DNA of 64,000 bases. Origin: CAWDDA01 sp963813345 (GTDB taxonomy: Bacteria; Acidobacteriota; Blastocatellia; RBC074). Position numbers and translations under genes: made by a program. This document shows, in pieces, positions 1 through 8,093 of this stretch. The stretch spans positions 310,001 to 374,000 of the forward strand of contig CAWEYR010000030.1 in assembly GCA_963813345.1 (NCBI GenBank), in the 5' to 3' direction. The notes beneath the pieces were generated by a model. That model had not been told where the DNA came from and searched no databases. It saw only the letters and a list, made by a program, of their open reading frames with translations. Within the stretch, counting starts at the first letter, position 1, and each line of letters opens with the position of its first letter.

Positions 1-410
1 TCTCGGATACGGTGCGCGACGTATATCCAAAAGCAATGAGTGAGGGAGAAACAATTGTTGCTCACATCGCAAATGAAAGCTGGTATGAGCTGAGCACGGT
101 GGCGCGATATCTGTCGGTGAGTCTCGAGTTCCTGAGCCGGGAAGGTCGCACGTGGTCGGCCGGAGAGCGATGCGAAATCGATAAGACGGCAGCAATTGAG
201 CGCTCGATACTCTGGCAGGGAGTACGCGTGGGCGCGGGCGCCCGTCTTAGTGGATGCGTTGTCGGGGATGATGTCACGATACCTGAAGGATCTGAGTTCA
301 GTGGTGCGGCGATCGTCAAGGCGGATCAGCAGGCGATTGTGGAACGGCCGGAGAAGGCGAATCCCGGTACGATCATTGGCGAGAATCTTGTGGTACGTTT
401 CCGGGAATGA
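1..410 (+). CDS. Sugar-phosphate nucleotidyltransferase, C-terminal part (5' end outside window)
   Basis: The frame is open from base 3 with no start inside the window, so the gene begins upstream; about 135 codons are visible. The first residues (DTVRDVYPKAMSEG, then ESWYELSTVARYLSVSLEFL) match the end of the nucleotidyltransferase domain of GlmU/RfbA-type enzymes. The rest (AAIERSILWQGVRVGAGARL, VVGDDVTIPEG) is a left-handed beta-helix hexapeptide repeat. It probably activates a sugar 1-phosphate to an NDP-sugar. The next gene is a small-molecule kinase of AmgK type. In Pseudomonas an AmgK kinase and the MurU uridylyltransferase work together in cell-wall sugar recycling, so a MurU-like role is possible. 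MurU itself lacks a beta-helix tail, so another sugar-1-phosphate is equally open. Family is secure; substrate is not. Confidence 0.8.
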   Translation, partial: SDTVRDVYPKAMSEGETIVAHIANESWYELSTVARYLSVSLEFLSREGRTWSAGERCEIDKTAAIERSILWQGVRVGAGARLSGCVVGDDVTIPEGSEFSGAAIVKADQQAIVERPEKANPGTIIGENLVVRFRE

Positions 411-544
411 TAGGATTTGGGCTTTGAAATTCCGCACACGGATTGGTAAGTCATCGCCTGGTTCCGAGCCCCCTTCCGGCCGCTGTATGCTCCCCGGCAA
501 CAGCCTGCTCGAGTGAGCGTTTATCCGACAGGCGAGCTCCAAAT

Positions 545-1627
545 ATGGCACTTAACATCACTGTAAAAAGACAGCGAGTCGCGACTACCGCGGATCTGAG
601 TGAGAAGCGCGTGCGCCGCTATGCCGCCCGCTACCTTTCGGTTCCTCCGCGCACAGTTCGCGTTGAACCACTGACACCGGACGCATCGACACGCAAGTAC
701 TATCGCGTGAGCGCGGATCGCGATCCCGGCTACACGCTTATCATCAGCCTTTATCCGGCGCCGTTTGACCCTCAGGACAACAGCTTTCTTGATGTCACGA
801 AGCTATTCGAGCAAGGCGGGCTGCCGGTTCCACGGGTGATTGATGTCGCTGGTACGGACGGAATCATCCTCCAGGAAGACCTTGGAGATCAGAGCCTGTC
901 GAAATGGATTGATGGCGCGATCGCGCTCAGGAACGATGTCGCAATCGATGCGATGCTCGCACGTGCAATCGATCTGATCGTCAAGATCCAGCAGGCTTCA
1001 GAACTGGCATCGGAAATGAATTCAGTGGCCAGCCGTCTTGCGTTTGATGAAGACAAGCTCGGTTGGGAGCTGAATTTCTTCTTCGATCACTATTTCGGCA
1101 GTTTGCGGCACGAAGTGTTTGATCCGGAGACGGAAGAGGCAATCAGGAGTGACCTGAAAGCAATCGCGGCATCGCTCGCGTCACGACCGCGCGTTCTTTG
1201 CCATCGCGACTATCACGCTATGAATCTGATGGTTGATATTCAGGGCGATCTCCGAGTCATTGACCATCAGGATGCGCGCATGGGTCCGGTGAGTTACGAC
1301 CTGGTGCCGCTGCTTGTCGAAAGAAGGCTTGAACCGGCGCCCTCGGCATGGGTAGAGGAGCAGATCGATTACTTTCTTGGGGCACGCGAGAGTGCCGGTC
1401 TTCCGAAAATTGACCGCCGCGACTTCCTGAGCGAGTTCAACCTGATGACGATTCAGCGCCAGCTCAAGGCTACCGGCACTTTTTCATATCAAACCGGCGT
1501 TCTTGGTCGAGGTGAGTACTACGAACAGTACGTGAAGGCGGCCGTAACGACCGTTCTGAGAGCGATGGATGCTTATGGCGCTGGTGAGTATGTCTCGCTT
1601 CGCTGTGCGCTCGAGCGGGGTTACTAG
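545..1627 (+). CDS. Aminoglycoside-phosphotransferase-fold kinase, AmgK-like
   Basis: A 360-residue protein of the APH/choline kinase fold. The catalytic loop CHRDYHAMNLMV carries the Brenner H-x-D-x4-N motif, followed by the metal-binding IDHQDARMG and the helical C-lobe. Early residues LTPDASTRKYYRV match the nucleotide-binding strand of the AmgK (N-acetylmuramate/GlcNAc 1-kinase) group. An open frame extends upstream to 443, but that stretch is low in family character, so the ATG at 545 (MALNITVK) is preferred. It lies 134 bases after a nucleotidyltransferase on the same strand, which supports a kinase plus nucleotidyltransferase pathway producing an activated sugar. Other phosphorylated substrates cannot be excluded. 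The stop codon overlaps the first base of a palindromic repeat. Confidence 0.75.
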   Translation: MALNITVKRQRVATTADLSEKRVRRYAARYLSVPPRTVRVEPLTPDASTRKYYRVSADRDPGYTLIISLYPAPFDPQDNSFLDVTKLFEQGGLPVPRVIDVAGTDGIILQEDLGDQSLSKWIDGAIALRNDVAIDAMLARAIDLIVKIQQASELASEMNSVASRLAFDEDKLGWELNFFFDHYFGSLRHEVFDPETEEAIRSDLKAIAASLASRPRVLCHRDYHAMNLMVDIQGDLRVIDHQDARMGPVSYDLVPLLVERRLEPAPSAWVEEQIDYFLGARESAGLPKIDRRDFLSEFNLMTIQRQLKATGTFSYQTGVLGRGEYYEQYVKAAVTTVLRAMDAYGAGEYVSLRCALERGY

Positions 1628-1705
1628 TGTCAGTAGCCCGACCGTTAGGGAGGGCTTGCACGTGCTTGTTGGCGAAGCCCTCCCTAACGGTCGGGCTACT
1701 GACAC
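1627..1705. repeat. Palindromic repeat, GTGTCAGTAGCCCGACC type, copy 1
   Basis: The arms GTGTCAGTAGCCCGACCGTT and AACGGTCGGGCTACTGACAC are exact reverse complements and extend further inward (AGGGAGGGCTT against AAGCCCTCCCT), leaving a short loop. The whole forms a hairpin with a stem of over 30 pairs between the kinase stop and asnS. There is no T-run, so it is not a standard terminator. A second copy lies at 56365-56462. Confidence 0.9.
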
Positions 1706-1728
1706 GCGTTACACGTCTGGGATTTCCT

Positions 1729-3039
1729 ATGTCGCAAGTATACATAACAGACATCAGCCATCACCTTGGCAAAGAGGTGATGATCAAGGGCTGGCTTTAC
1801 AATAAGCGGTCGAGTGGAAAGCTCGCGTTTCTCGAGGTTCGCGATGGCAGTGGATTGATTCAGGCAGTTCTTTCAAAGAAGGACGTGAGTGATCTGGTCT
1901 GGTCCGATTGCGAGCGTGTTACGCAGGAATCAGCGATTATCGTGCGTGGCGTTCCACGAGAGCACCCTAAGCGACCGGGTGTTTATGAGCTTGATGTAAG
2001 CGAACTCGAGATTGTTCAACTCGCGCATGAGTATCCGATTTCCCCGAAGGAACACGGCGTCGAGTTCCTCATGGATCATCGCCATCTGTGGCTGCGCTCT
2101 CGCCGCCAGCATGCCATTCTGCGCGTGCGGCACGAAGTGATACGCGCCGTCCGCGACTACTTCGACAGTAACGGTTTTATCCTCTGCGACACGCCGGTCT
2201 TCACGCCTGCGGCCTGCGAGGGGACGACCACTCTCTTTGAGGTCGGTTACTTTGACGAGCATGCTTATCTGACGCAATCCGGACAGCTTTACAACGAAGC
2301 GACGGCCGCGGCTTTCGGCAAGGTCTATTGTTTTGGGCCAACATTTCGCGCGGAAAAGTCGAAGACACGGCGGCATCTTACCGAATTCTGGATGGTGGAG
2401 CCCGAGGTTGCCTATGCAAAGCTCGACGACATCATGGTACTTGCTGAGAAGTTCCTCAGCTATGTCGTCGGGCGCGTTCTCGAGGCACGTCGCGAAGAAT
2501 TGAAGCAGCTCGAGCGCGATACATCAGTTCTTGAGAAGGTGATTCCGCCGTTCAAGCGGCTGGCTTACGATGACGCAGTGAAGCTCCTGCAGGAAGGTCA
2601 CGCTGCGGGTAAGCTCGAGCATCGCTTTGAATGGGGCGGCGATTTTGGCGCCCCGGATGAAACCTACCTTTCGAGCCTCTTTGAGAATCCGACGATGGTG
2701 CACCGGTATCCGGCAGCTGTCAAAGCGTTCTACATGGAACCGGATCCTGAGCGGAGGGAATTAGCGTTGTGCGTCGATGTACTCGCCCCTGAAGGGTACG
2801 GTGAAATCATTGGCGGTGGAGAGCGGGCATCGTCGCTTGATTTATTGCTCGAGCGAATTCACGAGCACAATCTGCCGGAGGAAGCCTTCAACTGGTATCT
2901 CGACCTGAGAAAGTACGGAAGCGTGCCCCACGCAGGATTTGGAATGGGAATCGAACGCGCCGTTGGCTGGATATGCGGCCTCGAGCACGTGCGCGAAACA
3001 ATCCCCTTTCCACGAATGATGTATAGATTGAGACCGTAA
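1729..3039 (+). CDS. asnS: Asparaginyl-tRNA synthetase
   Basis: Class II aminoacyl-tRNA synthetase of 436 residues, charging tRNA-Asn in the cytoplasm. The N-terminal OB-fold anticodon-binding domain (KEVMIKGWLYNKRSSGKLAF, then LEVRDGSGLIQAV) is followed by the catalytic domain: motif 2 around FRAEKSKTRRHLTEFWMVEP and motif 3 GFGMGIERAVGWICG near the end. Length and the FRAE-K-TRRHL form fit AsnS; AspS would be longer with an insertion. An upstream in-frame start at 1627 would translate the palindromic repeat, so the ATG at 1729 (MSQVYITDI) is chosen. A heptamer-repeat element follows directly after the stop. Confidence 0.93.
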   Translation: MSQVYITDISHHLGKEVMIKGWLYNKRSSGKLAFLEVRDGSGLIQAVLSKKDVSDLVWSDCERVTQESAIIVRGVPREHPKRPGVYELDVSELEIVQLAHEYPISPKEHGVEFLMDHRHLWLRSRRQHAILRVRHEVIRAVRDYFDSNGFILCDTPVFTPAACEGTTTLFEVGYFDEHAYLTQSGQLYNEATAAAFGKVYCFGPTFRAEKSKTRRHLTEFWMVEPEVAYAKLDDIMVLAEKFLSYVVGRVLEARREELKQLERDTSVLEKVIPPFKRLAYDDAVKLLQEGHAAGKLEHRFEWGGDFGAPDETYLSSLFENPTMVHRYPAAVKAFYMEPDPERRELALCVDVLAPEGYGEIIGGGERASSLDLLLERIHEHNLPEEAFNWYLDLRKYGSVPHAGFGMGIERAVGWICGLEHVRETIPFPRMMYRLRP

Positions 3040-3044
3040 GAGAA

Positions 3045-3196
3045 AGTGCTGGAGTGCTGAGTGCTGGAGTGCTGAGTGGCTTGAGTTCGAGCTTTGAGTC
3101 TGGAGTTGCAGTCTGACACTCTGCTGATCTGCGGAATGCAACCCCAAGCTCAAAGCTCGAACTCAAATCGCACTCAGCACTCAGCACTCCAGCACC
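3045..3196. repeat. Composite inverted heptamer element 1
   Basis: The left side carries GTGCTGGAGTGCTGAGTG units and the right side their complement CACTCAGCACTCAGCACTCC. Inside these lies a second inverted pair, TTGAGTTCGAGCTTTGAG against CTCAAAGCTCGAACTCAA, around a roughly 55-base centre. The same design recurs at 7958, 22690 and 35903. Confidence 0.85.
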
Positions 3197-3204
3197 GTCT
3201 TCTT

Positions 3205-3945
3205 ATGCAAGAGAGTAATGTGACAGACCAGCCGGCGCGCGAGGTTGCGACTGAGATCGTTCCGATGCTGGACAAGCCGGTCGCAGGCCATCTGTGGCGA
3301 AGCGCAGCCGAAATGAACCAGGCGCGCGAATTCCGTCGACGTACCGGATTCGATTACGAGGTGATGGTCAATCATCTCGCTGATGCGGCAGGACTCATAA
3401 CCGGTTGCCGAGTTCTCAATGTAGCCACCGGTACGGGATTTATCGCGCGTCAATTGGCGATCAGAGCTGGAGCGAAAGGCAGAGTTCTTGGCGTTGACGG
3501 TGACCCCGAGATGGTCGATCAGGCTCGTCTTGGGGCGCAGGCGGCTGGGCTCACGCTTCGCACCGAATGGCGCGTAGCAACCGCCGATCATCTTCCGTTC
3601 CACGATGGCGAATTTGACAGCGTCACGTGTGCCGCATCATTTCATCTCCTTCCGACACAGGGATTTTTGAGCGAGGCCCATCGCGTTTTGCGTCCGGGCG
3701 GCCGGCTTGTAATCGCGGATGAGCTCAAGTCTCCGGCGGGCGTCCTGTCGCTCTGGCTGGCTGTTCTTCGAGGCTACGATCGCATTGTGCGCCGTCAACA
3801 GACGAATCCGAACGAGCAGTTCTTTCATGCGGAAGAGATTATCGGGATCATCGGTGAAGCCGGATTCTCGCAAATCGTCGTAAAGGGTCTTCAGCCACGC
3901 AATCGCCGCGGCCGGGTCTTTTCTCTGGTCAAAGCCACTAAATGA
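3205..3945 (+). CDS. Class I SAM-dependent methyltransferase
   Basis: A 246-residue Rossmann-fold methyltransferase of the UbiE/Methyltransf_11 type. SAM motif I is VLNVATGTGFIARQLA, the acidic end of strand 2 is VLGVDGDPEMV, and the post-motif region is FDSVTCAASFHLLPTQGFLSEAHRVLRPGGRLVIAD. Substrate unknown; the EFRRRTGFDYEVMVNHL lead-in is often seen in quinone or small-molecule methyltransferases, but that is not specific. An upstream in-frame extension to 3094 would translate the heptamer repeat, so the ATG at 3205 is used. The arginase start is 1 base after the stop, so the two are probably co-transcribed. Confidence 0.85.
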   Translation: MQESNVTDQPAREVATEIVPMLDKPVAGHLWRSAAEMNQAREFRRRTGFDYEVMVNHLADAAGLITGCRVLNVATGTGFIARQLAIRAGAKGRVLGVDGDPEMVDQARLGAQAAGLTLRTEWRVATADHLPFHDGEFDSVTCAASFHLLPTQGFLSEAHRVLRPGGRLVIADELKSPAGVLSLWLAVLRGYDRIVRRQQTNPNEQFFHAEEIIGIIGEAGFSQIVVKGLQPRNRRGRVFSLVKATK

Positions 3946-3946
3946 G

Positions 3947-4891
3947 ATGCAAGAAGCGGGAAGCGACGGAAAGCCAGGCGAGTCGAAAAAGGTAGTCATC
4001 ATCGGAGTTCTGATGGACCTCGGAGCAGACCGCCGTGGCGTAGACATGGGTCCATCGGCGATTCGAGTCGCGCGACTGAACGAACGGCTCAGTGAGCTCG
4101 GTCTCGAGGCAACCGATGCCGGAAACATACCGGTTAGAAATCCCGAGATGATGTCAATCAGTGATCATAGCGCCAAGTACCTCCACGAAATCACTGCAGC
4201 GTGTGAAACTCTCTCGGAACGTGTCGAACAGGTATTGGAGAACGGTGCGACGCCGATAGTGCTTGGTGGTGATCATTCGATCGCCGCTGGAAGCGTTTCC
4301 GGTCTTGCGTCGTTTTATCGCAAACACGACCAGCGCGTTGGAGTCATCTGGTTTGACGCGCACGGCGATATGAACACTCCTGATACTTCACCATCAGGCA
4401 ACATCCACGGAATGCCTTTTGCCGCGATCCTCGGTTATGGACCGAAGGAATTGACTCACATCGGTGGGTTCTCTCCTAAGGTTCAGGCGGAAGATTGCGT
4501 TTTGATCGGTGCCAGAAGCGTCGACCCGGCAGAGGCTGTTGCGCTGAAGAAATCAGGTGTTCGTGTGATTACGATGCGAGAGCTTGATGAGAGAGGGATG
4601 AGCGCGGCGATGGACGAAGCAATGTGGCTGGCGTCGCGCCGAACCGCAGGATTTCACGTGACAATGGATATGGATTTTGTCGATCCCGACTTTGCGCCCG
4701 GTGTGGGCACGCCTGTACCGGGCGGTCCCACCTATCGCGAAAGCCATCTGGCTATGGAGAAGATTGCCGATTCCGGCAAGATGCTTTCGTTCGAACTGAC
4801 CGAGGTCAATCCGGTATTGGATACAGAGAATCGAACTGCAGAGCTTGGTGTGCAGTTGATACTCTCGGCATTCGGAAAGAAGATTCTTTGA
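3947..4891 (+). CDS. rocF: Arginase (ureohydrolase family)
   Basis: A 314-residue ureohydrolase expected to hydrolyse arginine to ornithine and urea with a binuclear Mn centre. All metal-binding motifs are present: GGDHSIAAG, WFDAHGDMN, the substrate-binding SGNIHGMP, and MDMDFVDPDFAPGVGTPVPG. The N-terminus IIGVLMDLGADRRGVDMGPS is typical of arginase rather than agmatinase. It starts 1 base after the methyltransferase stop and ends 4 bases before ddl, so the three genes form an operon. Arginase is favoured; formiminoglutamase or agmatinase are less likely. Confidence 0.9.
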   Translation: MQEAGSDGKPGESKKVVIIGVLMDLGADRRGVDMGPSAIRVARLNERLSELGLEATDAGNIPVRNPEMMSISDHSAKYLHEITAACETLSERVEQVLENGATPIVLGGDHSIAAGSVSGLASFYRKHDQRVGVIWFDAHGDMNTPDTSPSGNIHGMPFAAILGYGPKELTHIGGFSPKVQAEDCVLIGARSVDPAEAVALKKSGVRVITMRELDERGMSAAMDEAMWLASRRTAGFHVTMDMDFVDPDFAPGVGTPVPGGPTYRESHLAMEKIADSGKMLSFELTEVNPVLDTENRTAELGVQLILSAFGKKIL

Positions 4892-4895
4892 CACC

Positions 4896-6017
4896 GTGAC
4901 AAAACGAATCAAGGTTGGAGTTGTTTTCGGCGGCCGATCGGGAGAACACGAAATCTCGCTACGATCGGCCGATTCTATTATTCGGGCGCTCGATCCCGCG
5001 AAATATGAGTGCGTCCCTATCGCGATCACCAGGTCGGGGAAATGGTTGACTTCAAGCGACGCGACGCTCTTGCTTCCAGGCGCGGTCATTGAGGCTGCCG
5101 ATACTCACGTGGCGATTCTCGGAGATCCGACAGAGACCGGACTCCAACAGCTTGGCGGAACTGAAGGCTCTGAAAGAGGCCCCGAAAGAGGGCCAGAGAG
5201 AGCTTTGGATGTCGTCTTTCCCGTTCTTCACGGCACCTTCGGAGAGGATGGCACGATCCAGGGGCTTCTCGAGATGGCTGGCATTCCCTATGTCGGTTGT
5301 GGCGTTCTGGCCTCAGCAGCCGGGATGGATAAAGTCATTATGAAGCATCTGTTCCGCGAGGCAGGGCTTCCGATTGTTGAGTACACGTCGTTTCTGAGAA
5401 CACAGTTTGAAAAGGATGCCGAAGCGGTGCTCGATCGTGTCGTCGATCGGATCGGATTTCCGTGTTTTGTTAAGCCTGCAAACCTGGGTTCATCGGTTGG
5501 GATATCAAAGGCGAAAGATCGCAAGAGCCTGCGTGAGGGAATCGCGCTCGCGTCGCGCTTCGATCGCAAAGTCATAGTAGAGCAGGGCGTCGACGCACGC
5601 GAGATTGAAGTCAGCGTGCTTGGCAATGATTCGCCGGAAGCCAGTCTTCCAGGCGAGATCATCCCACAGACGGCTGAGTTCTATGACTACAAGGCGAAAT
5701 ACCTGGATGACAACGGCGCGCGACTCGAGATTCCAGCGAAGCTGCCGCACGCGACCATCAATGAGCTTCAGGACCTTGCTGTCAGGGCGTTCAAAGCGAT
5801 TGATGGATCAGGTCTCGCGCGTGTCGACTTTTTTATGTTGAAAGATTCAGGAAAGATTCTGGTCAACGAGATCAACACGATGCCCGGATTCACATCGATC
5901 AGTATGTATCCAAAGCTGTGGGAGGCGAGCGGCGTGGGTTATGCTGAGCTTGTTGACCGGTTGATCGCTCTGGCAATCGAGCGTCACAAAGAGAACGCGA
6001 GAAATGCGTATGAATAA
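4896..6017 (+). CDS. ddl: D-alanine--D-alanine ligase
   Basis: ATP-grasp enzyme of 373 residues joining two D-alanines for peptidoglycan precursors. Seen: the N-terminal VGVVFGGRSGEHEISLRSAD, the central GIPYVGCGVLASAAGMDKVIMK, the ATP-grasp EQGVDAREIEVSVLGN, and the C-terminal Mg-binding LVNEINTMPGFTSISMYPKL. The start is a GTG at 4896, four bases after the arginase stop. A short insert rich in GPERGPE (about residues 87-97) is unusual for the family and lies in a loop before the FPVLHG motif. A palindromic repeat lies between this gene and the convergent atpE. Confidence 0.93.
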   Translation: MTKRIKVGVVFGGRSGEHEISLRSADSIIRALDPAKYECVPIAITRSGKWLTSSDATLLLPGAVIEAADTHVAILGDPTETGLQQLGGTEGSERGPERGPERALDVVFPVLHGTFGEDGTIQGLLEMAGIPYVGCGVLASAAGMDKVIMKHLFREAGLPIVEYTSFLRTQFEKDAEAVLDRVVDRIGFPCFVKPANLGSSVGISKAKDRKSLREGIALASRFDRKVIVEQGVDAREIEVSVLGNDSPEASLPGEIIPQTAEFYDYKAKYLDDNGARLEIPAKLPHATINELQDLAVRAFKAIDGSGLARVDFFMLKDSGKILVNEINTMPGFTSISMYPKLWEASGVGYAELVDRLIALAIERHKENARNAYE

Positions 6018-6019
6018 GC

Positions 6020-6084
6020 ACGTTGTACCGCCTTCAGGCGGAATCCTGGATTGCAACCATTCCAGCCTGAGGACGGTACAACGT
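6020..6084. repeat. GTACAACGT palindrome, variant copy A
   Basis: Ends ACGTTGTACCG and CGGTACAACGT are exact complements; inner arms are CCTTCAGGCGGAATCC against imperfect complement. It sits between the convergent ends of ddl and atpE. It belongs to the same family as the copies at 14595, 38553, 40068, 42639 and 46707. Confidence 0.85.
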
Positions 6085-6100
6085 ACCTTTTGTAAGATGC

Positions 6101-6427
6101 TTATTGCGGGTTCGGGATCTTCAGCAATACAACCACGAAGGTGAAGATGACGAGCGTTTCGATAAACGCTAGTCCAAGAATCATTGCAGTCTGAATCCTT
6201 GGGTAAGCGCTTGGATTGCGCGCCGCGCCTTCACAGGCAGCGGATGCCACGCGTCCCTGCCCAAGGCCCGCCAGGCCTGCAGCAATACCGAATCCTATGC
6301 CCGCGCCGAGGTAGCCCAGACCGGAATTCGAGCTTCCAGCGGCCTCGGGAGCTTGTGCAAAAGTTGGAATGGCGCAGAAGAGTGTCGTCGCAATCGCGAA
6401 GAATACTCTTCGAAATGTCAGAGTCAT
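6101..6427 (-). CDS. atpE: ATP synthase F0 subunit c, with signal-like presequence
   Basis: A 108-residue c-ring subunit in the inner membrane. Residues 1-25 (MTLTFRRVFFAIATTLFCAIPTFAQ) look like a cleavable signal peptide, longer than the usual 70-90-residue subunit. The hairpin is classic: helix 1 with GLGQG, polar loop ARNP, and helix 2 with the ion-binding Glu in AFIETLVIF. Gln in helix 1 and Glu-Thr in helix 2 have the same spacing to the loop Arg as in Na+-binding c subunits (Q32/E65/S66 of Ilyobacter), so Na+ coupling is possible. Downstream of atpB on the same strand after a 164-base gap that holds nothing recognisable. Confidence 0.93.
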   Translation of the reverse strand: MTLTFRRVFFAIATTLFCAIPTFAQAPEAAGSSNSGLGYLGAGIGFGIAAGLAGLGQGRVASAACEGAARNPSAYPRIQTAMILGLAFIETLVIFTFVVVLLKIPNPQ

Positions 6428-6591
6428 ATCAATCTCCTTTTTATCTCTACCTCGCGATGCGCAAATCGTTTCCGGCTTCGGGATAAGTTCGACGCCAGGT
6501 ATTCAAGACGTGTCCGGGGGGACCGCCAGGCTCCATCCGACGTTTCAACCACGGTAATTGAAACCGAGCTCGATACGCGCAACCTCGATTG

Positions 6592-7473
6592 CTAATGAGC
6601 CGCGGCCAGTTCGCCGTGACTCGAGTCCTTGCCATCCTTGCCGTGATCATCGTCGTGATGTGTGACCTCGCCAAGGTAAATCATCGAGAGCGTCATGAAG
6701 ATAAATGTCTGCAGGACTGAGGTTAGAAGAGCAAGTGGAAACATGAAGATCGGCATGATCCATGGAACAAGACCCGCAATAGTTCCACTCGCCTGTTCCT
6801 CACCATAAATGTTGCCGAAGAGCCGCAGCGAAAGACTCAGGATGCGCGCGAGATTGCTCACGATCTCGATCGGAAACATCATGAAAGCAATAAACGGTAC
6901 CGGTCCCGCAAAGTGTTTCAAGTGGCCAATAAGCCCGTTCTGTTTGATCCCGATCCAGTTGTAGTAGAGAAATGAAGTTATCGCGAGCGCCAGCGTCACG
7001 TTGAAATTGGCCGTCGGCGCAACCATGTCCGGTAGCAGTCCCATGAGGTTGGAAATCAGAATCAGCGTTCCGAAGGTCGCGACTACTGGAAAATGTTTGA
7101 CACCTTTCGGGCCTACGAGCTCGACGAGCAAATTCCTGAGACCTTCTACACCCACCTCGAGACTCTGCTGGCGATTTGTTGGCGATTCGACCGAGAGCTT
7201 CCTGCGCAGCAGCGTGAGCACTACGACGGCAATTATCACCATAATGAAGAACATGACGACGTGTGTCGGTATTGCATGATTCCCGGCGGCGACGAACTGC
7301 TCGTACGTCATTCCTTCTCCGGGCCAGTGGGAACCGAGCAACCCGTAGATGGGAGGCATAATCTGCGATTCGAGCGAGAAGGCTGCCGGACCGAGAACGT
7401 GATTGACCTGTTCTGCAATCCACGGCACATGCTCGCCGTGCGACGCTTCCTGTGGTGATGAATTGAGTAACAT
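6592..7473 (-). CDS. atpB: ATP synthase F0 subunit a
   Basis: A 293-residue polytopic membrane protein forming the ion half-channels against the c-ring. The essential helix carries the conserved Arg in LARILSLSLRLFGNIYGEE, and the last helix contains LLTSVLQTFIFMTLSMIYLGE. The C-terminus is extended by a tail rich in His and Asp (HHDDDHGKDGKDSSHGE), which is not part of the core fold and could bind metal. It lies between atpI and atpE. The F1 genes are not in the window. Confidence 0.93.
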   Translation of the reverse strand: MLLNSSPQEASHGEHVPWIAEQVNHVLGPAAFSLESQIMPPIYGLLGSHWPGEGMTYEQFVAAGNHAIPTHVVMFFIMVIIAVVVLTLLRRKLSVESPTNRQQSLEVGVEGLRNLLVELVGPKGVKHFPVVATFGTLILISNLMGLLPDMVAPTANFNVTLALAITSFLYYNWIGIKQNGLIGHLKHFAGPVPFIAFMMFPIEIVSNLARILSLSLRLFGNIYGEEQASGTIAGLVPWIMPIFMFPLALLTSVLQTFIFMTLSMIYLGEVTHHDDDHGKDGKDSSHGELAAAH

Positions 7474-7504
7474 AGTATTAAGTATTGGGTGTCTGGTCGC
7501 GTGA

Positions 7505-7882
7505 CTATTCCTTGAATGTCAGATAAGCCTGATAAGTAGCCTCGATCATTACCGCTCCAACAAAAGTCGCGAGTCCGACGCCGATTCCGAGGAGATCGAA
7601 CCCGCCGCTAAGAACGGCCAGCCAGGCGACAGCAACCAAAACGAACCATCGCAGGATGAACTTCGAAGCCGTCCATCGAGGAACACGGCCATCCTGAGTT
7701 TGGACTGCGGGTGCAAGAATCACTGCGGTGCTCGCTTTCAGCCAGCGCAAATTGAATAGACACAAGACGCTTCCAAGAAGCACGCCGGCAGCCATGCGCC
7801 AACCACCTGTCATCAGGCCAAAGAGACCTGCAAGAGCGGTGACGATCAGCATATTCCGAATTACGCGGTGCTCACCGTCCAC
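7505..7882 (-). CDS. atpI: ATP synthase subunit I (AtpI-like)
   Basis: A 125-residue protein with about four hydrophobic segments (for example MLIVTALAGLFGLM, MAAGVLLGSVLCLFNLRWL, FVLVAVAWLAVLSGG). AtpI-type proteins assist c-ring assembly in the membrane. Assignment rests on size, topology, the GSVLCLFNLRWLK segment, and position 31 bases upstream of atpB. The start is a GTG at 7882 with no clear ribosome binding site; an in-frame ATG ten codons later is an alternative. Confidence 0.75.
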   Translation of the reverse strand: MDGEHRVIRNMLIVTALAGLFGLMTGGWRMAAGVLLGSVLCLFNLRWLKASTAVILAPAVQTQDGRVPRWTASKFILRWFVLVAVAWLAVLSGGFDLLGIGVGLATFVGAVMIEATYQAYLTFKE

Positions 7883-7957
7883 AGAGTTATCTTAGCGCAG
7901 GCGAGCGCAAAAAGCGACCCTTGAACAAAATTTCACAACCGACCAACTGTATGAAGT

Positions 7958-8088
7958 TCAATGAGTTTGAGTTCAATGGTTTTGAGTGCAAGCTTTAGCT
8001 TGCGGCTGTCAGTCTACCTGCTAAGCTGATCCGAGCTTGAGACTCAAGCACTGCACTCAGCCACTCAGCACTCAGCACTCAGCACTCC
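7958..8088. repeat. Composite heptamer element 2 (one-sided)
   Basis: Left part holds GAGTTTGAGTTCAATGG and the self-complementary core CAAGCTTTAGCTTG. Right part holds GAGCTTGAGACTCAAGC and then four to five CACTCAG units. Only the right-hand heptamer array is well preserved. It fills the gap between atpI and the permease gene. Confidence 0.75.
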
Positions 8089-8093
8089 TTCGT

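Noticed and set aside
6447..6674. 75-codon frame in the atpB-atpE gap
   Set aside because: It overlaps the 3' end of atpB in another frame and shows no family features.
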